38,921 nt of DNA, taken from the NCBI GenBank assembly GCA_002452215.1, contig DKCO01000059.1:1-38921 (forward strand), given 5' to 3'. Origin of the DNA: Spirochaetales bacterium UBA6872 (GTDB lineage: Bacteria > Spirochaetota > Spirochaetia > Sphaerochaetales > Sphaerochaetaceae). How positions within the stretch are numbered: the first letter of the stretch is position 1; every line of letters begins with the position of its first letter. The notes under the pieces are model-generated. The model was given only the letters and a program-made list of their open reading frames with translations, ran no database searches and had not been told where the DNA came from. A program made the translations under genes and the position numbers. Positions 32,888-38,921 of the stretch are shown here, piece by piece.

Positions 32888-33842
32888 CTTCTTCGATATT
32901 ATAACTTTGAATGTCTTAGCTAGTGCAATCAGGCTTGCGACTCCTGTGATTCTAGCATCGCTTGCAGCTGCTGTTTGCAATAAAGCTGGTGTCTTGAATC
33001 TTGGAATCGATGGCTATATCACAATGAGTGCTTTTGTTGCTATCGTTGGTGCTTATCTTGTGAGGAATTTCACATCGGTAGGGCAAAATCATCCCCTTTT
33101 TGCAACTTATATGGGCGTTTTATCTGCAATGGTATTTGGTGCGCTTCTGGGGCTTATGTTTGCTTTTCTGAAAGATAGATACAATGTCGATTTGACTGTC
33201 TTGTCCATTGCAATGAATATGCTTGCTGTAGAGATCACTGTCTATTTGATGAGAACAATATTCCATCAATCTGGGACATGGTCAGATCCTTCAATAGTGC
33301 AATTGCCTTCAATAAATATTCCTGTGATAAAAAGCATTCCTGTAATTGGAGGATTGCTCAGTGGATATAATGTAATAGTGTATTTCACATGGCTACTTGC
33401 AATTGTCCTTGTAATCTTGATGCACAGAACGAAATATGGGCGTTATATCGTAGCTGTTGGAGAAAATCTTGAAGCTGCGAAGTCTGTTGGAATAAGTGTC
33501 TCATGCGTTCGCTATAGTGCTCTTATATTTAGTGGTATTTTATCCGGTCTTGCAGGTGCGTTTTTATCAATTGGGCATCTTACGCTCTTCACGCGCGATA
33601 TGGCATCTGGTAGAGGATGGCTTGGAAATGCGGCTGCACTCTTTGGATTTAATAATCCTGGAGGCTCTTTCTTCGCAGGGCTTTTCTTTGGTTTTGCAGA
33701 TGCTCTTGCATTGAGATTGCAAAATGTAACAAAGATTCCTCCTTACATAATCCAGCTTATGCCATATGTGCTTACATTGCTTATTCTTTCGATTGTTTCA
33801 TATAAGTCGATTTCGAAGAAACGAAAGAGAGCAATTTATTAA
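32880..33842 (+). CDS. ABC transporter permease (NupQ-like)
   Basis: The 320-residue integral membrane protein pairs with the preceding permease. It has about eight hydrophobic segments, an N-terminal RLATPVILASLAAAVCNKAG block, the GVLNLGIDGYIT motif typical of the NupQ-type half, and a coupling-helix region with KYGRYIVAVGENLEAAKSVG. Eight-base overlap with the upstream gene indicates tight translational coupling. Confidence 0.92.
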   Translation: MDNFFDIITLNVLASAIRLATPVILASLAAAVCNKAGVLNLGIDGYITMSAFVAIVGAYLVRNFTSVGQNHPLFATYMGVLSAMVFGALLGLMFAFLKDRYNVDLTVLSIAMNMLAVEITVYLMRTIFHQSGTWSDPSIVQLPSINIPVIKSIPVIGGLLSGYNVIVYFTWLLAIVLVILMHRTKYGRYIVAVGENLEAAKSVGISVSCVRYSALIFSGILSGLAGAFLSIGHLTLFTRDMASGRGWLGNAAALFGFNNPGGSFFAGLFFGFADALALRLQNVTKIPPYIIQLMPYVLTLLILSIVSYKSISKKRKRAIY

Positions 33843-33856
33843 TCAGGAGAACAAAA

Positions 33857-35170
33857 ATGAAGAAGATATTGAATGCAAATGTTGTTATAACAATGAACAA
33901 AAACTTTGAGATATTGAAGCCAGGCTATGTAGTTTTAGATGGCGACAAGATCATAGAGGTAGGAAAAGGAAGAAAGGATTCATGTCAGGATGGAGAAGTT
34001 ATCGAGATGAGAAATAAACTCTTGATGCCTGGATTGATAAATTGCCATGCCCATACTCCAATGATCCTTACAAGAGGAATGTGTGAAGGAGTGTCTCTGT
34101 TCACGATGGATGGCTTTTTGAATACATTGAGAAGATTCGAGCACTATGCTGATGCAGATCTTGCTTCATTGACTGTTCCTTGTACACTTGCAGAGATGAT
34201 TCGCACTGGAACAACGTGCTTTGCTGACCAGTATTTCTATGCAGATAGGATTTTCAATGCTGTTGACAAAGCTGGGATAAGAGGGCTTATTTGCTATGGA
34301 ATAGTCGAGCTTGGAGATCCTGTTTCAAGGAAAAGAGAGACTGAAAATTGCGAAGCATTCCTTGAAATGTGCCAAAAGCATGATTTCATAAAAGGCTGGG
34401 TTGGTCCACATGCGTTCTTTGTGGATAATAGCACAGATTTGATAAATATCGAAATTGCGTTGGCAAAAAAGTACAATACAGGCTTTCATATACATTTTGC
34501 TACAAGCAATGAAGAGAATGATTATTGCAAAAAGCATTACAATTCCAGTGCTATAGAGAAGATGAGAGAGCTTGGAATTTTGGAGATCCCTATTCTAGCA
34601 GCGCATGCAATAACTGTTTCGGAGTCTGATATGGAGATAATCAAGGATTATCCGTTTACTCCTGTCATGGCACCTTCTTCTTCTATGAAGAGTGGGTTCC
34701 CTGCAGCTCCAGTGAAGGCATATCGTAGCTATGGGATCAATGTGGCTTTGGGAACAGATAACCTATGCGCATCAAATAGTGCTGATATGTTCAGAGAGAT
34801 GGCAACAGGCGCGAAACTTATCATCCACAGAGAGCACGATGTGAAAGCAATCACAGCTTTCGATATGGTTAAAATGGCTACATTGGATGGTGCGAAAGCG
34901 ATTGGGATGGAAAAGGAGCTTGGATCTATTGAGAGTGGCAAGAAGGCTGACATTATTGCATTGGATTTGAAAGATCCTGGATGGGTTCCTTTCTGTGGTC
35001 AGGATTATTATACACAGCTTGTCTACTCGATTTCTGGTATGTCTGTAACAGATTCTATTGTAAACGGGAGATTCCTGATGAGAGATAAGGAGCTTTTGAC
35101 AATTGATATAGAGAAAGCGCAAAGTGATGTAGATAAGGCAACGCAAGAACTTATTCGGAGAATGAAATAA
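33857..35170 (+). CDS. TRZ/ATZ-type amidohydrolase (deaminase family)
   Basis: The family includes the SAH/MTA deaminases, guanine deaminase and the triazine hydrolases; all use a metal-dependent TIM barrel. The 437-residue product has the metal ligands H64-x-H66 (NCHAHTPM), a mid-barrel histidine (GFHIHFATS), a further HAITVSE histidine and the GTDN aspartate (about residue 300). A small beta-sandwich flanks the barrel (KKADIIALDLKDPGW, VTDSIVNGRFLM). It lies 14 bases after the permease, so a deamination or hydrolysis of the imported compound is plausible; the substrate is not established. Confidence 0.88.
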   Translation: MKKILNANVVITMNKNFEILKPGYVVLDGDKIIEVGKGRKDSCQDGEVIEMRNKLLMPGLINCHAHTPMILTRGMCEGVSLFTMDGFLNTLRRFEHYADADLASLTVPCTLAEMIRTGTTCFADQYFYADRIFNAVDKAGIRGLICYGIVELGDPVSRKRETENCEAFLEMCQKHDFIKGWVGPHAFFVDNSTDLINIEIALAKKYNTGFHIHFATSNEENDYCKKHYNSSAIEKMRELGILEIPILAAHAITVSESDMEIIKDYPFTPVMAPSSSMKSGFPAAPVKAYRSYGINVALGTDNLCASNSADMFREMATGAKLIIHREHDVKAITAFDMVKMATLDGAKAIGMEKELGSIESGKKADIIALDLKDPGWVPFCGQDYYTQLVYSISGMSVTDSIVNGRFLMRDKELLTIDIEKAQSDVDKATQELIRRMK

Positions 35171-35171
35171 A

Positions 35172-36653
35172 TTGACAAAGAGAGTCCTTGGAATCGATAT
35201 TGGTACAACAGCTATAAAAGTTATAGTCCTAGATGCAATATCTGCTAGTCGAATGGAAATCGTAAAGACAGTAAGTCTTGGACATGACTTGATCTCATCT
35301 TTTCCTGGTTGGGCAGAGGAGAATGTCGGAGTTTGGAGAGCTAACCTCTATAGCATACTTTCGTCTTTGTCTTCGGAAGTAGACCTTTCTTCCCTTGTTG
35401 CAATTGGTTTAACTGGGATGACACCTGCATTAGTTTGCTTGGACTCTGAGCTAAATCCCATTAGAAACTCGATACAGCAGAATGATATGAGAACGTCTTC
35501 TGAGGTTGATTATTTGAAGAATCTTCTAGAGAAAGATGGGTCGTATTTTGCAAAGACGGGTTCCCATGTAAACAGCCAACATATTCTACCAAGACTGCTT
35601 TGGCTCAGAGCTCATGAGAGCGAAAACTATCGCAAGATCAAGCATATTATAGGTTCATATGACTATGGTGCTTTTCTTTTGACAGGAAATTTGCATATCG
35701 AGAGCAATTGGGCACTCGAAAGCGGTTTGTTTAGTCTTTCTGGAGAATTCTTGGATGATGTTTTCGCGCTATCAAGATTAGATAAAAGTGTCCTTCCTCC
35801 AATTGCACTTCCAAACCAGGTTGTTGGATATGTTACAGATGAAGCTTCAAAAAAAACTGGAATCCCATCAGGTGTTCCGGTATATGCTGGGACAGCAGAC
35901 CATGTAGCATCTGCATATTGTACTGGAGCCAGGGGAAATGGTGATTTGGTCCTAAAGCTAGGTGGAGCTGGTGATATACTTCTTTCCTTGGATCACTTAG
36001 TTCTCGACGATAGTCTATTCATTGATTATTATTGCTCCAAAAAATGCTCATATGTCTTGAATGGATGCACAGCGGCGAGTGGAAGTCTTATCAAATGGTT
36101 CAGAAACGAATTTGGAGGTGACTTCAAAGAGCTTGACAAGGAGGCTGAATCTATTCCTGCTGGATCTGATGGAATCGTGATTCTCCCATATGTCTTAGGA
36201 GAGAAAACTCCTATTTTTGATCCCGATGCTCGAGGAGTGATATACGGTTTGTTGCTTTCCCATACAAAAGCGCATATCTATCGAGCTATGCTTGAATCGG
36301 TTGCATATGCTTTTCGTCATCATGTGGATATTTTCAAGAAGCATAATATAGAAATAAGAAATGTCTACATAACAAATGGAGGCTCCACAAGTCCTCTATG
36401 GAGACAGATTATGGCTGATGTCTTGGGATGCCAAGTGAATTACATTCGCACAAATCCAGGCTCTTGTCTTGGTGCGGCTTTTATTGCCGGGATTGCAAAT
36501 GGTGTATGGACAGAGGATGTGATATCCGATTTTACAAAGCAAAGAGAAATATCGTACCCAGATGTTGCCAACAAAGAAAGCTATGATAATGCTTACTATA
36601 TCTATCGGCAGTTATATCCAAGGCTTTTTGATCTGTTTCATAAAAACAGGTGA
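35172..36653 (+). CDS. FGGY-family carbohydrate kinase
   Basis: FGGY kinases phosphorylate sugars, polyols or related compounds. The 493-residue product has an actin-like N-terminal ATPase start (VLGIDIGTTAIKVIVLD), the substrate loop with NDMRTSSE, the likely catalytic Asp in AGTADHVASAYCTGA, and the ATP-binding NGGSTSPLWRQIMADVLG with GSCLGAAFIAG. It most resembles xylulokinase-like members. TTG at 35172 is the proposed start (GGAG at 35158-35161, inside the previous gene), one base after the amidohydrolase stop. It is the last gene of the cluster; no clear terminator follows. Confidence 0.88.
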   Translation: MTKRVLGIDIGTTAIKVIVLDAISASRMEIVKTVSLGHDLISSFPGWAEENVGVWRANLYSILSSLSSEVDLSSLVAIGLTGMTPALVCLDSELNPIRNSIQQNDMRTSSEVDYLKNLLEKDGSYFAKTGSHVNSQHILPRLLWLRAHESENYRKIKHIIGSYDYGAFLLTGNLHIESNWALESGLFSLSGEFLDDVFALSRLDKSVLPPIALPNQVVGYVTDEASKKTGIPSGVPVYAGTADHVASAYCTGARGNGDLVLKLGGAGDILLSLDHLVLDDSLFIDYYCSKKCSYVLNGCTAASGSLIKWFRNEFGGDFKELDKEAESIPAGSDGIVILPYVLGEKTPIFDPDARGVIYGLLLSHTKAHIYRAMLESVAYAFRHHVDIFKKHNIEIRNVYITNGGSTSPLWRQIMADVLGCQVNYIRTNPGSCLGAAFIAGIANGVWTEDVISDFTKQREISYPDVANKESYDNAYYIYRQLYPRLFDLFHKNR

Positions 36654-36702
36654 GAATAGTTGTTTTCAGAATATATTCAAACACAATCCCAGAAATTTGC
36701 TG

Positions 36703-36708
36703 TATAAT
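36703..36708 (+). promoter_or_regulatory. consensus -10 element for nfeD
   Basis: A perfect TATAAT lies 36 bases before the nfeD start, preceded by TG. No good -35 box is present at the usual distance. A GAGG site (36735-36738) follows for the ATG at 36745. Confidence 0.45.
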
Positions 36709-36744
36709 CAAATAAAAGTTATTTCAATTCTTGTGAGGACAGCT

Positions 36745-37155
36745 ATGTGGCAGATTTGGCTTGTTGCAGCGATGGTTTTCGCTATTGTTGAGATTTTTAC
36801 GCCTGGGTTTTTTTCTCTATCATTCTCTGTGGGGTGCCTAGGAGCAATTATACCATCATTATTGGGCTTGAGTTTGGTTTGGCAAGTATTGATTGCACTT
36901 GGCTTTTTCTCGTTGTTTGTGATTTTTCTTAGGCCACTGATCTTGAAAATCACAAATAAGAAAGTTCAGACCAATACAGAGAGACTGATTGGTATGATAG
37001 GTGATGTCATAGCTACAATAAAACCGTTTGAGAAAGGAAGGATCAAAGTGGATGGTTATGAGTGGGCGGCATCATCCAATATGGAAATCCATGCAGGAAA
37101 AAGAGCAAGAATTACAGCTGTAGATGGCAATACTTTGCATGTTGAGGAGGTTTAG
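36745..37155 (+). CDS. NfeD-family membrane protein
   Basis: NfeD proteins accompany SPFH/stomatin proteins in membranes and are thought to organise membrane quality-control complexes. The 136-residue product has three to four hydrophobic segments (IWLVAAMVFAIVEIFTPGFF, LSFSVGCLGAIIPSLLG, VLIALGFFSLFVIFL) and a C-terminal OB-like domain (GDVIATIKPFEKGRIKVDGYEW). The ATG at 36745 with GAGG is chosen over upstream in-frame starts that lie in the kinase gene. The stop is directly followed by the SPFH start. Confidence 0.9.
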   Translation: MWQIWLVAAMVFAIVEIFTPGFFSLSFSVGCLGAIIPSLLGLSLVWQVLIALGFFSLFVIFLRPLILKITNKKVQTNTERLIGMIGDVIATIKPFEKGRIKVDGYEWAASSNMEIHAGKRARITAVDGNTLHVEEV

Positions 37156-38085
37156 ATGTCGAGTTTTTTGATTGTTTTAGTTTTTGCAATCCTTGTTGTG
37201 TTATTCTTTTTTTCTTCCTTGAAGATAATTCCACAATCAAAGACAATGGTCATTGAAAGACTTGGAAAGTACAATAGGACGCTTAAGAGCGGTGTCAATA
37301 TCATAATTCCATTTCTTGATAAGCCAAAAACTATAATATGGACTGTAAATGATAATGGAGAAAAAAGGAAAATCGATACAAAGTGGATTGATCTCAGAGA
37401 GCAAATATATGACTATCCATCGCAAAGTGTCATCACAAGAGACAATGTGAATGTGGAGATAGATGCGCTTCTTTATTTCCAGATCACAGACCCGGAAAGG
37501 GCTGTTTACGAGGTTGCAAATCTGCCTCGTGCAATAGAAATGCTTACACAGACGACTCTGAGAAACGTACTTGGGGAGCTGGAGCTTGATGAGTCTCTTA
37601 CAAGTCGCGATACAATCAACTCAAAGCTATGCTTGATTCTGGATGAAGCAACAGACAAATGGGGCGTAAAAGTAAACAGAGTTGAATTGAAGGATATCAC
37701 ACCGCCTCCATCTATCCAGGAAGAGATGGAGAAACAGATGAAAGCCGAGAGGGAAAAAAGAGCGACAATTTTGATTGCTGAAGGCGAGAAGAGGGCGAAA
37801 ATTCTTGAAGCAGAGGGTTACAAGGAAGCTGAAATTGCCAAAGCTGAAGGAGAGAAGCAATCAGCTATCTTGAGATCCGAGGGCGAAGCGAAATCCATAG
37901 AGGCTATCAAGGAGGCTTTGGGAGGCAACTCGAACTATCAAAACTACATTATTGCACAAAAGTACATTGCAGCATTGGAGGCAATGTCTTCAGGAAAAGA
38001 TAGCAAAATTGTATATATGCCTTATGAAGCAACTTCGATACTATCATCAATTGGTGGAATAAAGGAGCTCTTTGAGTCAAAATAA
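37156..38085 (+). CDS. SPFH/stomatin-family protein (QmcA-like)
   Basis: SPFH proteins form large membrane-anchored assemblies. The 309-residue product has an N-terminal membrane segment (about 3-22), the band-7 domain (ERLGKYNRTLKSGVNIIIPF, then DNVNVEIDALLYFQITDPERAVYEV) and a long helix with repeated EGEK/EGYK units (IAEGEKRAKILEAEGYKEAE, about 205-260). It lies immediately after nfeD, the usual partner. Function by family only: membrane microdomain or protease-associated scaffold. Confidence 0.93.
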   Translation: MSSFLIVLVFAILVVLFFFSSLKIIPQSKTMVIERLGKYNRTLKSGVNIIIPFLDKPKTIIWTVNDNGEKRKIDTKWIDLREQIYDYPSQSVITRDNVNVEIDALLYFQITDPERAVYEVANLPRAIEMLTQTTLRNVLGELELDESLTSRDTINSKLCLILDEATDKWGVKVNRVELKDITPPPSIQEEMEKQMKAEREKRATILIAEGEKRAKILEAEGYKEAEIAKAEGEKQSAILRSEGEAKSIEAIKEALGGNSNYQNYIIAQKYIAALEAMSSGKDSKIVYMPYEATSILSSIGGIKELFESK

Positions 38086-38225
38086 ACTATTCTTTGGAAA
38101 ACGTTTGGAGTAAATGTGGATTTGCTATATTCCACAAGATTGCAAATTGGCTTTGAGCCCGAATAAGAAAAATCGCAAAGATCTTTTCAGAGGAGCTCAA
38201 AGTCTTGAAATTGGCCTAATTGATT

Positions 38226-38840
38226 TTATACCAAGAAGAGTTCTTTGAAATATGGTAGCGTTTCAATCCAAGAGCAGAATTCATGCCATTCTGATAGCTT
38301 ATGGTTCTTTCTTGCATTGTACATTGAATATGCATTTTCATATGTCAATGAGCATGTTCTTTTTTGGTTATAACTTTCTGGCAAGAGCTGTATCATTGAG
38401 TACCACAGCTCTTTGTCTTTTCCTTCAAGATAGAGCTTTCTGAGTTTTTCTAGCTCCTCTATGACGTTTTCAAAGCATGCTTTTGCCTCTGGGACAATTC
38501 GTTCTGCAGAGAAGTCAGAGATATCAAAGCGTTTTGACTGTATTTTGTGCATTGTGGATGTAGAGTTGGCCGTCGTACCAACTTTGTATGTGTCATATTC
38601 TTTCCACCAATAAATAGGTGCTGTTATATCGACAGAGATGAATATCTGCCTGATGAATTTCCTATGGTCAGGCCCTGCGTGGCACAATCTTCTTGCAAGA
38701 GCTAGATCATTTTCCCCAAGATGGAATGTCCCTTTTTCATCAACTTTGCTATCACTATTTGCCCAACTGTTCATTGGGTTTCTTGCACCTCTTATAGCAT
38801 TTTCGAAGTTCATTACACAAGTTTTCTCTAGTTTTATCAT
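38226..38840 (-). CDS. conserved hypothetical protein with probable divergent ThyX fold
   Basis: The 204-residue product is not a member I can assign to a named enzyme, but it matches a family of hypothetical proteins seen in Firmicutes and phages (from memory). The central HRKFIRQIFISVDITAPIYWW and YKVGTTANSTSTMH segments and the C-terminal NARKNHKLSEWHEFCSWI are placed like the RHR...S...RY and NARSLMxFLxLR segments of flavin-dependent thymidylate synthase, but the ThyX signature residues are not conserved, so another reaction is possible. The ATG at 38840 (GAGG at 38850-38853, nine-base spacing) is chosen over ATG 38876. It is single-gene and convergent with the SPFH gene. Confidence 0.7.
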   Translation of the reverse strand: MIKLEKTCVMNFENAIRGARNPMNSWANSDSKVDEKGTFHLGENDLALARRLCHAGPDHRKFIRQIFISVDITAPIYWWKEYDTYKVGTTANSTSTMHKIQSKRFDISDFSAERIVPEAKACFENVIEELEKLRKLYLEGKDKELWYSMIQLLPESYNQKRTCSLTYENAYSMYNARKNHKLSEWHEFCSWIETLPYFKELFLV

Positions 38841-38859
38841 AATCTCAATCCTCAAAATT

Positions 38860-38887
38860 ATTGTATTGATTAACAATATTTAAACAA
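38860..38887 (-). promoter_or_regulatory. promoter for the ThyX-like gene
   Basis: On the minus strand, TTGTTT (38882-38887), 16-nt spacer and TACAAT (38860-38865, one mismatch to consensus) lie 19 bases before the ATG at 38840. The GAGG site follows. The -35 is weak. Confidence 0.45.
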
Positions 38888-38901
38888 GTAGTGATAGGTA
38901 T

Positions 38902-38921
38902 TATGACTTACATCTAACTTT
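38902..38921. repeat. 20-bp inverted repeat, right copy
   Basis: Reverse complement of positions 2-21, identical over 20 bases. It lies upstream of the minus-strand ThyX-like gene, beyond its promoter. Both copies point inward from the window ends. Confidence 0.8.

Noticed and set aside
1..38921. Window as a linear plasmid or phage with inverted terminal repeats
   Set aside because: The content is core chromosomal (ribosomal operon, dnaK, der), and a 20-bp repeat is more simply an assembly or dispersed-repeat boundary.

Overview
This window is most likely a stretch of a spirochaete chromosome (Sphaerochaeta/Treponema-like, fairly AT-rich). The main reasons are gene order (tuf directly upstream of rpsJ; secY-rpmJ-rpsM-rpsK-rpoA-rplQ with no adk, map, infA or rpsD), a long coiled-coil protein of a kind seen in spirochaetes next to grpE-dnaK, and an export signal ending in VFASGSPE, common on spirochaete binding proteins. 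The taxonomic call is inference; no rRNA gene is present. No tRNA, CRISPR array, IS transposase or prophage was seen. The two window ends carry the same 20-bp sequence in inverted orientation, so this may be a complete contig broken at a repeat.

Layout. (1) 1-14445: a strong promoter and structured leader, then tuf and the S10-spc-alpha ribosomal supercluster (rpsJ to rplQ, with secY and rpoA), all on the plus strand, tightly packed and closed by a Rho-independent terminator. Hairpins sit in the tuf-rpsJ and rpsK-rpoA gaps. (2) 14504-23235: rny-ymdB (RNase Y and its usual phosphodiesterase partner); a minus-strand GerMN-domain membrane protein; then ptsI-der-HAD phosphatase-coiled-coil protein, largely overlapping or closely spaced. 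ptsI and the GerMN gene diverge from one 90-bp gap, and each has a promoter placed so that transcription would begin at the A of the ATG (predicted leaderless mRNAs). (3) 23250-27127: grpE-dnaK-dnaJ, with a perfect hairpin terminator between dnaK and dnaJ and another after dnaJ; no hrcA or CIRCE element seen. (4) 27128-27580: AT-rich, gene-free region ending in a promoter and a palindromic candidate operator. (5) 27581-36653: nine-gene operon-like cluster: DeoR-type regulator, BtpA/SgcQ-family TIM barrel, periplasmic binding protein of the BMP/PnrA nucleoside family, ABC ATPase, two permeases, TRZ/ATZ-like amidohydrolase and FGGY sugar kinase (eight genes plus the intercistronic hairpin). (6) 36703-38085: nfeD and an SPFH/stomatin gene. 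(7) 38226-38840, minus strand: an uncharacterised protein with a probable divergent ThyX fold.

How the genes work together. Regions 1 and 3 are translation, transcription, secretion and chaperone housekeeping. Region 5 is the most interesting: it encodes uptake of a nucleoside-like compound plus three enzymes that could deaminate or hydrolyse its base, phosphorylate a released sugar, and process the sugar phosphate. The exact substrate cannot be read from sequence. Other leads are the leaderless divergent pair, the tuf leader with a 45-codon ORF whose stop overlaps the tuf start, the ThyX-like protein, and the inverted repeat at the ends.
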